This document shows positions 1 through 9,510 of a stretch of DNA of 64,000 nt, one piece after another (the stretch's first letter is position 1; every line of letters begins with the position of its first letter). Location of the stretch: NCBI GenBank assembly GCA_001766655.1, contig MJCC01000003.1, positions 1,130,480 through 1,194,479 of the forward strand. The letters run 5' to 3'. The position numbers and the translations under genes were made by a program. Source of the stretch: Phytomonas francai (Eukaryota; Euglenozoa; Kinetoplastea; Trypanosomatida; Trypanosomatidae). The notes under the pieces were generated by a model. The model was not told the origin of the DNA. It ran no database searches and worked only from the letters and a program-made list of their open reading frames with translations.

Positions 1-618
1 GAGAGAGGGACTGCGTTAAATATACCTCCTCCTCCACCTTTTGTCTGCGCTGAGCGTCCTATTTCTGCTTCTATTTCTGGTTCTACTTCTCGGCCTCCTG
101 CGCGGGTTGTCGAACCCCTTCCCTCACCTCCTTCGGTCGCTGACGGCGTAGGGCCCGTAAACTCTCCAGCGGAGGAAGTTGATAATGAAGGGAGTATCAC
201 AGGAAACACCTCCACCGCTTCTTACCCACGCGTAGAGGTAAACTCCTGGATATCCGACGACGAGGAAGAAAAAGAAAAAGACAGTGAAAGGGAAAAGAAG
301 GAAAGAGAAGAAAAAGAAAGGGATAATGAGAAGAAAACAACGCCGGTATACCCTTCTGTGCTGCCGCCGCTTGCTCCTGCTATTTCTACTGCCACAGAGG
401 AGGTTTCTCCTTCTCCAGAGGATTTTGCCGAAGCCACAAAAGCTGGAGCATCTTCGATGGAATCCGCCCGCAATGAAATGTTGATTTTTGTTCACCAGCT
501 AAAAATTAATCGGCAAAAGCTTCTAGATACAGGGGTATACAGCGAAGATCATGCTGTTATTAAGGAAATGGATGAAAAGATTTCTTTATATGAGCAGTAT
601 CTTGAGACGTATCGTTAG
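1..618 (+). CDS. 3' end of an unidentified protein with a charged helix
   Basis: The reading frame beginning at base 1 stays open for 205 codons to a TAG at 616-618, so this is the C-terminal part of a gene that starts upstream of the window. The visible part begins with Pro/Ser-rich sequence. It is followed, at about 252-342, by a run of Glu, Lys and Arg coded by an almost pure purine tract, which should form a single charged alpha helix. The last 50 or so residues (from about 468) look like an amphipathic helical hairpin and are the most likely folded segment. I do not recognise the family. Nearby start codons in other frames are side effects of the low-complexity composition. Confidence 0.65.
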   Translation, partial: ERGTALNIPPPPPFVCAERPISASISGSTSRPPARVVEPLPSPPSVADGVGPVNSPAEEVDNEGSITGNTSTASYPRVEVNSWISDDEEEKEKDSEREKKEREEKERDNEKKTTPVYPSVLPPLAPAISTATEEVSPSPEDFAEATKAGASSMESARNEMLIFVHQLKINRQKLLDTGVYSEDHAVIKEMDEKISLYEQYLETYR

Positions 619-780
619 AGATAAAAGTAGAGTTATGATACATTTAGATTTGATTCAATAGAGCGAAGAAAATTGCATTCCGATAATAAAAAACAAATAT
701 TCGAGTTTTTCACATATGCATGGCTTTTCCAAATCGTATTGAAAGTTTTCCGACCTTGCGTGTTTTCCTCTTTCGTTGAA

Positions 781-812
781 TTTCATTTTCTTTTTACCTT
801 TTTAATTTACAG
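781..812 (+). promoter_or_regulatory. Probable spliced-leader acceptor
   Basis: A T/C-rich tract ends in the AG at 811-812, 58 bases before the start codon at 871. This is the layout of a trypanosomatid trans-splice acceptor. The call rests on pattern only; RNA ends would be needed to place it. Confidence 0.5.
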
Positions 813-870
813 AGAGTACACCATACGTCATTAACGCACTGCTTTTCATTTTCTGTTTGATAAATATCTT

Positions 871-2763
871 ATGCATTCTCGTGTTCCGCTTTCGATTATC
901 TTTTCCTCGGTAGGTTCGCGGCATGCAATTCCGCACGCGACCTACACGGCCCCGTGCAATGCCGCCTTTTTCCGCTATTTAGACTCGAACGATACGCGAC
1001 TGCCGGACCACCCCGCCCTCCGCGCCTTTGCCCACCCCGCCGAGGACTACAACACCTACGTCGGTGAGGAGGTCTGGGAAGCTACGCCCGCACAGGAAAC
1101 AACGTCACACGTACAGGAAACAACGTCACACGCACAGGAAAAGATGTCACACGCACAGGAAAAGATGTCACACGTACAGGAAACAACGTCACACGCACAG
1201 GAAAAGATGTCACACGCACAGGAAAAGATGTCACACGTACAGGAAACAACGTCACACGCACAGGAAAAGATGTCACACGCACAGGAAAAGATGTCACACG
1301 TACAGGAAACAACGTCACACGCACAGGAAAAGATGTCACACGTACAGGAAACAACGTCACACGCACAGGAAACANNGTCACACGTACAGGAAACAACGTC
1401 ACACGTACAGGAAAAGATGTCACACGTACAGGAAAAGATGTCACACGCACAGGAAATGGCGTCCGACGCGCGCGTCTTCCCCGAGGTCGTGGCATGGGTT
1501 TTGAGGCTCTTCGCGGAGGAGAATTGGGCGAAGGACGGGGTCGTGCTCTGCGGGCGATACGTGGTCGCGAACGATTGCGCGTGGGCGGTGACCTCCAACA
1601 GCCCCATCATCTTCACTCCACGGGAGCTGTTTATGGTGATGCGAAACTCCTCTAAGTTTCTGAGGGATATCCACGCCCAGCTTCAATCCTCTTCGCGCTT
1701 TCATTCGTCGTCATCGTTGCCAAACGCGGAGTTTACGATCGCGAAGGCCCTGGCGGGGGAGGGCGCGAAGGAGCTGAGGGTTTTCTTGCCCTATCGCCTC
1801 ACCTGTCGCAAGGACACGGAATTGCATCTTTCTCCGCAGCTCGAGCACTACGCTGCGGTTTGCCAGCGTCTAACGGATGTTTGCTTTCCTTCTCTTATGA
1901 GCTGGACAGAGGAGGAGCATCATGAACACTTTAAAGTGATTTTGAAACGCATTCAGCAAGCGCAGCTGATGGAACGTACGCGTGCGGCTGATGACGGATT
2001 ACTTTCGCGATTAAAGCAAACCTTTATCAAACATGCGCATAAACCGGATGGATCGACGACTAAACGCAAATTTGGGGTACCTAAAAAAGGGGAAAACCAA
2101 AATCTTATTCTCATGCTCGCGGTGGATATTCTTTTTGAGAGTTCATCGTTGCCGATTTACATCTTAAGCGCCAAGATGAGACTTTTCTTCGCCAAACCAA
2201 TAGAAAATCTTAATCAGGAAGATGACGGAAGCAAAGGTGACGTTGTGGGAGATTTACCGTATCTTAGAGACCCTTTAAACAGTGATAGCGAATGCAGTGA
2301 TGATGATGATGATGATAGCAACGATCTTTATAGCGGTAAGGATGAAATTTCTTCTTCTTCTTCTTTATCAAGCAGCTCTGACGACAATGAGGGGGAGGAG
2401 AGCCTATTAGGCTTTTTTCGTCTCATCAGAGATTCAGCGAATTGGAATCGTTATGTAGGTGTTATGGCGGATCGCTACGCTTCCACGTTTACTTCTTTGC
2501 CGAAAGTTAACGATAGCAATGATAAGGAGGAGCCTTCTCGTCTGACTCCTTTAGCGGAGGGTAATCAAAGGGTGAATCATTATTGTATTGTAGCTTCCGA
2601 TCCTTCGGATTTGATTACCTGCAGAGATGATTTGCGGATGAGAGGGCTGCCGCTGGAATTCATCGATCCACAGCTGCTTCAGGCGAACCCGGAGGCGATG
2701 GAATTTTTTCGAAACATGTGCGGTTCGTTGGTCAATAATATAGGTGAATCCAGTTCTACTTAA
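871..2763 (+). CDS. Unidentified 630-aa protein with 18 tandem heptapeptide repeats
   Basis: The ORF has a good ATG behind a probable splice acceptor and ends with TAA. Residues 75-200 are 18 copies of a 7-residue unit of the form Q-E-(T/K)-(T/M)-S-H-(A/V). The repeat length is one heptad, and placing Met/Thr at position a and Val/Ala at position d gives a coiled-coil-like register. After the repeat comes a non-repetitive, probably folded region (about residues 205-450), an acidic Ser/Asp-rich linker (about 465-510) and a conserved-looking C-terminus. The two undetermined bases at 1375-1376 fall inside the repeat and keep the frame. I do not recognise the family and assign no function. Confidence 0.8.
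   Translation: MHSRVPLSIIFSSVGSRHAIPHATYTAPCNAAFFRYLDSNDTRLPDHPALRAFAHPAEDYNTYVGEEVWEATPAQETTSHVQETTSHAQEKMSHAQEKMSHVQETTSHAQEKMSHAQEKMSHVQETTSHAQEKMSHAQEKMSHVQETTSHAQEKMSHVQETTSHAQETXSHVQETTSHVQEKMSHVQEKMSHAQEMASDARVFPEVVAWVLRLFAEENWAKDGVVLCGRYVVANDCAWAVTSNSPIIFTPRELFMVMRNSSKFLRDIHAQLQSSSRFHSSSSLPNAEFTIAKALAGEGAKELRVFLPYRLTCRKDTELHLSPQLEHYAAVCQRLTDVCFPSLMSWTEEEHHEHFKVILKRIQQAQLMERTRAADDGLLSRLKQTFIKHAHKPDGSTTKRKFGVPKKGENQNLILMLAVDILFESSSLPIYILSAKMRLFFAKPIENLNQEDDGSKGDVVGDLPYLRDPLNSDSECSDDDDDDSNDLYSGKDEISSSSSLSSSSDDNEGEESLLGFFRLIRDSANWNRYVGVMADRYASTFTSLPKVNDSNDKEEPSRLTPLAEGNQRVNHYCIVASDPSDLITCRDDLRMRGLPLEFIDPQLLQANPEAMEFFRNMCGSLVNNIGESSST
1093..1470 (+). repeat. 21-bp minisatellite, 18 units, coding
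   Basis: Exactly 378 bases form 18 units of 21 bp. Units come in types that alternate ordered triplets (TT..A, KM..A, KM..V) three times in a row, giving a 63-bp higher-order period; the pattern then decays towards the 3' end, and the last unit is degenerate. Because 21 is a multiple of 3, other frames and the minus strand also stay open and give false Cys-rich ORFs. Bases 1375-1376 are undetermined, so copy number may be collapsed in the assembly. Confidence 0.95.
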
Positions 2764-3350
2764 GCTTTTGTTTCCTTTTACTCATTCTCTTGTTCTTCTC
2801 AATATGGAGAAGAAATCTGTTCGGTTAGCTATTATGGAGGATGACACCAATACAAAAGAAACTATTAACGCACTCGGTGATCACACTTTCAGGAGGTAAA
2901 TAATACAGGGTGGAGGAGAAGCGGGTAGAAAAGGGCAAATAAAAACGAATAATTAACTTTAAAGTGGTAAGCAAAATGACTTCTGCTTGAGCTACCGTGT
3001 AATGAATATATAAAAATAAATAAATGAATATTCCAAGTTTTGTGCTTTGGGTATATTTTTTACTGATTTAGTAGTATCATTTATCAACTGTAATTCTTTG
3101 TTCCCATATCTCCTTTTTTATTCCTTTCTAATTGGAAGATTTTTTTTGCATCTTAGTGAAGAGTGGGGTGCAGCAAAAAAAGGAAAACACACACGCACAC
3201 CAGTCACTATCACCACGATAAAAAAAAGTATCGCCTATATCGGGTCATTTTTATCAAGGATTGAAGACCATATTGAAGTAGCTTTATTACTATTCTTATT
3301 CTTTGTATTATTTTTATTATTGTTCTTGTTGCTATTGATAGGACGCCTGG
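2764..3350 (+). promoter_or_regulatory. Intergenic region with splice acceptor for the kinase gene
   Basis: This 587-bp AT-rich spacer has no credible gene. A long T-rich tract from about 3284 ends in the AG at 3340-3341, nine bases before the kinase ATG, and is the likely trans-splice acceptor. ORFs crossing the tract are low-complexity shadows. Confidence 0.5.
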
Positions 3351-5204
3351 ATGGTTGTGGGAAAGGTCGTCGGGAGCGATCGGCTCTATCGGATCGAGGG
3401 GCTCCTCGCGCGAGGGGCTTTTAGCACCGTCTACCGCTGCACGCACACGTTGACCGGGCGGGCGTACGCGATGAAGGTGATCCGCAAGACGACCGTAGAG
3501 CGCTATCAGATGAAGGAGGCCCTCACCCGCGAGGTCCACGCGATGGAGGTGGGCGCGTCCTCGTCGTACATGGTCCGTCTGGTCGACACCCTGGTCTCGC
3601 AGAACAATTACTACATCATCATGGACCTCGCGGAGGGCGGGACGTTGCTGGAGCTGATCCGCGCGCGCCGAGGGGCGGGGGCGGGCGGGCCTGACAGTTG
3701 GGAGAGGTCCCTCTGCAAGCAGCTCCTAATTGGGATCGCAACCTTGCACGAGCGCAATATCGTGCATCGCGATATCAAGCCCGAGAATATTTTGCTAAAC
3801 AAGGCGAAGACGAAAATTATGATCTCTGATTTTGGCTTCTCCTGTCGTGCGGAGGAGGGCATAAGATTGCATCGAGAATGTGGGACGCTACGGTACTGCG
3901 CGCCGGAGCTGCTGCAGGAGAATCCTAGTTATGATGGGCGGAAGGCCGATGTATGGGCGGCCGGGATTACAATTTACCTTTTGCTCTTTCACGTTCATCC
4001 TTTTAAGTGCAAAAAACGGGATCCCGATGTGCTTTTGAAGCTTATCACCCAAAAACCATTGACTTTTCCTCCAGAAGCCTCCTCGGAGATGCGGGATTTC
4101 TTGTCAAAGATGCTCAATGTAGATTCGTATAAGCGTTCGAACGCGAAGGATCTTTTGCATCATCCCTGGATGGAGGATGTGAGCACGGAATATTTTCGAG
4201 AAGGAGGAGCAATATTGCATTCGAATCATTCCATTTCGAATGAAATAAGTATCGAGAACAGCTCGCGTCTGCCACTCGCAGAGGTATCGACAGATATGTT
4301 CGAAGCGCTTAATTCGTTTAGCAGCAATGAAAGCGTTGATAATGGATTTTACTACTTAAATCAGCCAGAGGAGGTGAAGGAGTCCTTCATAACCGGGGAA
4401 ATTTTAGAGGGAAAAGGAGCGGAGGAGGATTCTCCTACGACACCAATTCCATCACGAGAAAACATCTCATTATCCACATCTTTTCAGAGCAATCCTACCC
4501 CTCAAAAAGGGTTTCCTACCTATTCTTCTTTTGTGATCAAGAAGGCTTATAATGAGGATTTAGACTGTTCCAACTCGAAGATCCAATGTCGACGACTTGC
4601 GGTTGAAATGCAAGAGGTTGTTTCTTTTTTAATATTTTGCGGGGTTTTGATTTTTGTTTTTCTGTTTCATTTTTTATTTGGCTGTGTTGTTCAGAATTTT
4701 TGTTTGGCTCGGAAACTCTCCGACGTGCTCGAGTGGTGCCTTGTTTATATGTCTGAAATTATCAAGGATTTCCAAAACGTGCGTCATAGCAGTGATGGGA
4801 TGAATAGGAGGCTTTCAAACGACTTTCATGGGGGCTTGATGGGCTCAAGCAGCGTTGAACTGCCCACGGAGGGGGATTACCATCCGCAGGTTCTCGATTC
4901 TCGCGTGAGTTGTCATATAGCAAAGGCCGCAAATATCATCGTAAAAACCTTGCAAAACCTCTTACCCATGCATCATTTCCCATTTTCACGGGATGTATTC
5001 CTCTCAATCGATGATGATTTTCGTATTTCCAACGCGACAGGTACTCACAGATATGCATTAGAAAGTACCGCTGCGGATTTGCTGTTGGAGGAAGGGCAGG
5101 AGATGTCTTCACCTTTAGTGGCGCCATCTAATCAGGAGGAGAAAAATTTTATCGCACTCCATCACCGATTTTTCCCTCTAGATTTAGTGCGTAAGAACGC
5201 GTGA
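3351..5204 (+). CDS. Serine/threonine protein kinase, CAMK-like, with an internal hydrophobic segment
   Basis: The 617-residue product opens with a complete protein kinase domain (about residues 12-275). The glycine loop is at 20-27, the ATP-anchoring lysine is K42, the catalytic loop HRDIKPEN is at 139-146, DFG is at 160-162 and APE is at 184-186. A WMED motif ends the C lobe, which resembles AMPK/SNF1 and other CAMK-group kinases. All catalytic residues are present, so it should be active. Residues 423-448 are an uninterrupted hydrophobic stretch that would make a transmembrane helix, unusual for this family. The DNA coding it is a very T-rich in-frame block starting GT and ending AG, so an unspliced short intron or an internal splice acceptor is an alternative. 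The C-terminal 170 residues are not recognised. The start follows a splice acceptor closely. Confidence 0.9.
   Translation: MVVGKVVGSDRLYRIEGLLARGAFSTVYRCTHTLTGRAYAMKVIRKTTVERYQMKEALTREVHAMEVGASSSYMVRLVDTLVSQNNYYIIMDLAEGGTLLELIRARRGAGAGGPDSWERSLCKQLLIGIATLHERNIVHRDIKPENILLNKAKTKIMISDFGFSCRAEEGIRLHRECGTLRYCAPELLQENPSYDGRKADVWAAGITIYLLLFHVHPFKCKKRDPDVLLKLITQKPLTFPPEASSEMRDFLSKMLNVDSYKRSNAKDLLHHPWMEDVSTEYFREGGAILHSNHSISNEISIENSSRLPLAEVSTDMFEALNSFSSNESVDNGFYYLNQPEEVKESFITGEILEGKGAEEDSPTTPIPSRENISLSTSFQSNPTPQKGFPTYSSFVIKKAYNEDLDCSNSKIQCRRLAVEMQEVVSFLIFCGVLIFVFLFHFLFGCVVQNFCLARKLSDVLEWCLVYMSEIIKDFQNVRHSSDGMNRRLSNDFHGGLMGSSSVELPTEGDYHPQVLDSRVSCHIAKAANIIVKTLQNLLPMHHFPFSRDVFLSIDDDFRISNATGTHRYALESTAADLLLEEGQEMSSPLVAPSNQEEKNFIALHHRFFPLDLVRKNA
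4617..4694 (+). other. 78-nt T-rich in-frame GT...AG segment in the kinase gene
   Basis: The block begins with GT, ends with CAG after a pyrimidine-rich run, is 78 nt long (26 codons), starts exactly on a codon boundary (codon 423) and has no stop. It codes for Val/Phe/Leu/Ile/Cys-rich residues. It is either a real transmembrane helix or a stopless phase-0 intron. Any transmembrane helix raises T content, so composition alone cannot decide. Confidence 0.4.
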
Positions 5205-6049
5205 AATGATAGTAAGGGTAATGGGGTCCATCAATAATGATATTATGCTAGTAAATTTCAGAGAGGAAGATAAAGAAAAAGGCAAGACCACCATGCGATG
5301 GGCACTAAATAAGGATTATGACCATGAAATGGCAGCGTATTGTGGATGGGGAAAATCATTAGGCATTGTATACCATTGTTACTGCTTTGGTTATAATTAC
5401 GCTATTATTAAACTTTTTTCTCCTTAAAATAGCTTTTCCGTTTGTGGAATCTAATTAATAATTCCCTAAGTATGTATTGTAGTATGTGTGGGATTGGGTA
5501 GGGAGATTCTTTTTCGCAAATAAGATTATTAATTTATGTGTTTTTTTTTCTTAGTACTGCTTTATTTATCCCATACATAACAAATCGCTTAAAAACGCAT
5601 GAGAAGGTATTTCATGGGTATCATTTTTCTTTCCACTTTGATATAGCAGAAAATAGCTACAGTTGATTCTAACGAGAAATCTTATTTTTTACTTGATGCG
5701 CTACGTTTTCTGAATACCATTTGTCATTATATTATTATTACTATTATTTTTAAGATATCTTATTAAGTGTAATATGCACGCATCGTGTTCCCCTTTATTA
5801 AACCAATGCACGACAATTGGTTCTAGCAGATTCGAAAGCAATCAATCTGTACCAGCAGAATATACTCAAGCGAAGATATTTATTTCGTTGCATTTTATTC
5901 TGATGGTTTTGAACTCATTTTAAGTTTAGTTTTCAAATTTCCCTTTTTATTCTTTTTTTTTTGTCGTTTGCCATAGTTCCTTTTAGGTGTAAAACGATAT
6001 CGTAATCTTTTTTGTTCGTTTTATTCTTATTTTTGTTTACTGTATTCTT
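5205..6049 (+). promoter_or_regulatory. Intergenic region, kinase to LRR gene
   Basis: 845 bp of AT-rich DNA. A pyrimidine tract at about 5935-5972 leads to the AG at 5975-5976, a plausible splice acceptor for the gene starting at 6050. A 73-codon ORF directly after the kinase stop has no family resemblance and is treated as 3' UTR. Confidence 0.4.
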
Positions 6050-8255
6050 ATGTCCTCTCTTTTGGCTGAGTCCAATGCTCAAGATCCCCGAAGAGACACT
6101 ATGGAAAGGGAAAAAGAAATTTCCAAAGTCTCTGCTGTTTACAGGGAGGTCTGCAAACGCGAGCATGCGGAATGTGCGCCGGAGTTAATAGATGCTCTGG
6201 AGAACAATAAAAAAGTATTATACTTTGGGCAGCGTTCGACTCCGTTGAATGATATGGATATTATTATCATAGCGGAGATTTTTCGCGTGTTAGATTCAAG
6301 CTCTGCCCTGCGAGCAGTGAGCTTCGAGAGGCAGGCTTTCGGTTTGGATGGCATTACGGCGTTGATGGGGGCCCTGGCGGCGAACTCAGGCTGCTTTCGC
6401 GAGCTCCGGCTGGGGAAAAATGACTTAAAAGACGACGCGGCGGTTGTCATCGCGCGGACCTTATCACGAGATGGCTGCGGGCTGAAGGTGCTTGACCTCT
6501 CCGAAAACGCGCTGACCAAGTCAGGCGTTCTCCTGATCGCGGAGTGTCTGCAGAGCCCCACTTCCAGCCTCGTCGAGGTCAGCTTTCACCATAATAACCT
6601 TGAGAGCGAGGTGGCGGAGGGCCTCGCGCGGGCGATTGAGCGCTCCACCAAGCTTAAGCATCTTCATCTCGGGATGAACCACCTGCAGGACAAGGGAGCC
6701 CTGTGTATCGCGCAGGCGATCCGGCAGACAAGCGGCCTGTTGACGCTTGACCTCACCGGGAACGAGATCGGCGGCGACGGCGGCGAGGCCCTCGCGGCGG
6801 CTCTCCTCCACCCCGCCTGCACGATTCAGCGGCTGAATCTTCGTCGGAACCGGATCGACCGCGCCGCGCTCGAGCGCTTCGTCGAGGTCATCGCGGGGAA
6901 TCGGTCGCTCCTGCAGCTCTTCCTCGGCTTCATGGAGGCCCCGGCGGAGCTGACGGTGGCCGCCCTGCACGCCCTGCGCGGGAACCCGACCCTCCGGCTG
7001 CTCGACCTGTACGGCTGGGGGCTCGACCCCGCCGCCGCGCGCGCCCCCCTCGCGGCGCTGCTGCAGCCCGACGGCCCCTCGCCGCTCGCCGCGCTGATCA
7101 CCGACGCGGCGGCCCCCCTCGACGAGCTCGTCGAGGCCCAGAACGCGCGGCGCGCGGCGCGCGGGCTGCCCGCCGTCTACGTCGGCCCCGACGACCGCGC
7201 GGCGTACCTGCGCACGCGGGCCTCTCGGCCGGCCTCCCGCGCAGCCTCCCGCGCGGCCTCCCGGCGAAGCTCCAGCCGCCACTCCCGCCGGGCCCCCGAC
7301 CGCGGCCACCCCACCCCCCCCTCTGCGAGTGCTGTTACAAATGCCCCCCCCTCTGCGAGTGCTGTTACAAATGCCCCCCCCTCTGCGAGTGCNTGCTGTT
7401 ACAAATGCCCCCCCCTCTGCGAGTGCTGTTACAAATGCCCCCCCCTCTGCGAGTGCTGTTACAAATGCCCCCCCCTCTGCGAGTGCTGCCGACAGGGGGG
7501 AGGGGGCGCGGGGGCGGGAGCGGAGCGCGCGGCGGAGCCGGCGACGGTCCGTCACTCGCCGCGACGACAACGACGACGACGACGACCACCACCACCACAA
7601 CGGGGGGAGACCCGCGGATGGGGGCCTCGTCGAGGGGCTCCTCGAGGACCTCCGGCGCTCCCACGGCGGGGCGGGGCTCGTCGAGAGTCTCGTCGGGATC
7701 GTGCGGGCGCTGACGGGGGAGCTCGCGGCCCAGCGCGCACACCACACGAGCGCCATCCGGGCCCTCGAAAACCGACTCGCTGCGCTTGAACGGCGGCAGG
7801 GGGCGGGCACGGAGAGCCGACTTCCCTCTCGCGGGCGCTCCCATCGCAGAGACGACGAAGACGCGCACAATTTTAGCTCGGTGCGAGGCCCTCTCAGCGT
7901 CTCCACGGATCATAATCGATCCCCCACCTCTTTACACCCACAGTTTTCTCATCCGCGGACGAGAAGCCAGGCCAGCGAGGCCTCGGAAATCTTCCGAGGT
8001 ATGGCGATAATATCAAAGAGTAGTCCTTTGAATAATAAAAATCCTAATGCCGATGCGAATAACAGTAATATTGATAATAAATTGAGTATTATCCCGCATG
8101 TTGGCACCGGGGAGATCCAGGAGATCGCGCCGGGGGAGGCTTCCTTACAGCGCTCTGTTAACGTGCAGAACTTTCCACCGCGCATCGAGCCCTCACCCTC
8201 ACAAGATCGAAATCCTCCTCGACGAAAATCTTTGCTTTATTCGCTCACAAATTGA
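6050..8255 (+). CDS. Leucine-rich-repeat protein, split by an N-associated frameshift
   Basis: The first 450 codons read in one frame and the remainder in the +1 frame; the switch is at an extra four bases containing the n at 7393. The tandem repeat around it is otherwise exactly 30 bp per unit, and both frames give the same Pro-Pro-Ser-Ala-Ser-Ala-Val-Thr-Asn-Ala unit on either side. The break is therefore almost certainly an assembly artefact within a single gene of about 730 residues. Residues 85-310 hold about seven leucine-rich repeats of the ribonuclease-inhibitor type. Then follow an Ala/Arg/Ser-rich linker, the 10-residue repeat, an Asp-His tract, a probable coiled coil (about 7700-7800) and a polar tail. 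RI-type LRR proteins act as protein-binding scaffolds; the partner is unknown. If the break were real, the first frame would end at 7789 as nonsense sequence. Confidence 0.8.
7314..7488 (+). repeat. 30-bp tandem repeat, five units plus a partial
   Basis: Units of seven C plus a 23-base core start at 7314, 7344, 7374, 7408 and 7438, with a partial sixth from 7468. The third is 34 bases because of an inserted n plus a duplicated tgc at 7393-7396, the signature of a misjoined repeat in assembly. The unit codes for a 10-residue Pro/Ser/Ala/Thr-rich repeat. Confidence 0.95.
7555..7602 (+). repeat. GAC/CAC triplet tract coding Asp-rich then His-rich run
   Basis: A short microsatellite-like run of GAC changing to CAC codes for consecutive Asp and then four His residues in the corrected frame of the LRR gene. 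It is low-complexity and likely to vary in length. Confidence 0.7.
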
Positions 8256-9510
8256 TCAAAAAAAAACAAGTAGATGAATAAATGAACCAATCATAATATC
8301 ATGCAGCGAATATTCACATAAATGGAAAGAGTAAGAGAAAAATAGAGGATCGGAGCGGTGTAATAGAGAAAGAGTGAGGAAAGGAAACAAGGAGTAGTTC
8401 TCATCATCTAGGGATGGTACATCCTTTTTGTTTTCCCTAGTAGGTTTATTATTATTATCATTTAAGTGGTGATGCCGTATGGGCTTCACTATCTTATCTA
8501 AATTAGTTCGGGCTGCTTTTCATTTAGACTATGCCTTAATTTTCCTCGTGTTATGATCTAAAGGGCATAAGATGCGAGTCCTTTTTTTATTTATTTCAGT
8601 AATTACATGATAAAAGTCGATGTAGGTATGCTTGTTCACTTTCCATATTTTAATCAAACATGAAGATTTATCAGTCTTGGTATATCTATTTATCAGTCCG
8701 TTCCTGTATTAAATTTTGACATGTTTCGGTATTGCTTCATCAGTATCTTGTTCTCAAAAGCAAAAACGATAGTTTAGAATAATAATAGAAAAAAAAAAAG
8801 GAAAACTTTTTACTGTGAACCAGTTCAGAGGTTATACGTTGCGCATTGCTTAATGCATTCGTGTCTTCTCCCTAATTATAGAGTTCTAATTGCATTTTTA
8901 TAAATATAAGAAGAGAAAAGATACCCCTCAAATGCAATCACTATGCGTGGAGAGTACTGTAGATTAATGCCTTTTTAAAATCATTTTCCATGTTGCTAAT
9001 TTATTAGAATGTAACCGATTTATTAGTGGTATTTTTATTATTGACCTCAATATGAGAGGGGATGGGAGAGGAGAGGAAGGGGAAGCAAACAACCGAGCAG
9101 GAGTGATCGTTATCAATAGAAGCGAAGCAACTACAATATGTGAAAAAGCTTGCGCACCGATGTATTCTAAAGCAAATTTCCAGGGTCGTTTTGCTTTCAA
9201 AAGGCGAAGATATCGCACTTTCCGTAAGATTCTCATAGGTCTTCTTTTACTTTATCTCTGTAGTGCGTAATAAGCGCCCCTTGTCCATTTACCGAACCAA
9301 TTTTCCCTTTAGATATATGTAATATTGAAAAAGGAATACATTTTGTGAAACAAAAAACGTCTGATGGAAATTTCCTTCCCATTTCCTCGGATTTCTTGAT
9401 CTTTAACTACTATTTATTTTTCGTGTGATGAAAGGGAATTAAAAGCAGAAGCATACTGCTTCTTGAAGGATATATAGGATTTATTATTATTATTATTATT
9501 GCATTTACAA
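8256..9510 (+). promoter_or_regulatory. Intergenic region, LRR to TRPC4AP-like gene
   Basis: 1.25 kb of AT-rich sequence with poly-A/T runs and a (TTA)n microsatellite at 9480-9500, just before the next start codon. A 72-codon ORF at 9052 lacks family resemblance. No RNA gene is recognisable. Confidence 0.4.

Noticed and set aside
1056..1616. Long minus-strand ORFs over the 21-bp repeat giving Cys-rich repeats
   Set aside because: They exist only because a 21-bp repeat keeps all frames open; the + strand ORF extends far beyond the repeat on both sides and has a proper start.
5206..5427. 73-codon ORF starting one base after the kinase stop
   Set aside because: There is no acceptor between it and the kinase and no family resemblance; treated as 3' UTR.
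6521..7906. 461-codon minus-strand ORF opposite the LRR gene
   Set aside because: It mirrors the GC-rich coding strand, where antisense stop codons are rare, and is Arg/Ala/Gly-rich without any domain.
9052..9270. 72-codon ORF in the spacer before the TRPC4AP-like gene
   Set aside because: No pyrimidine tract before it, purine-rich low-complexity start and no family.
9499..9510. TTG start extending the TRPC4AP-like ORF by four codons
   Set aside because: Kinetoplastid nuclear genes start at ATG; the first ATG is at 9511.
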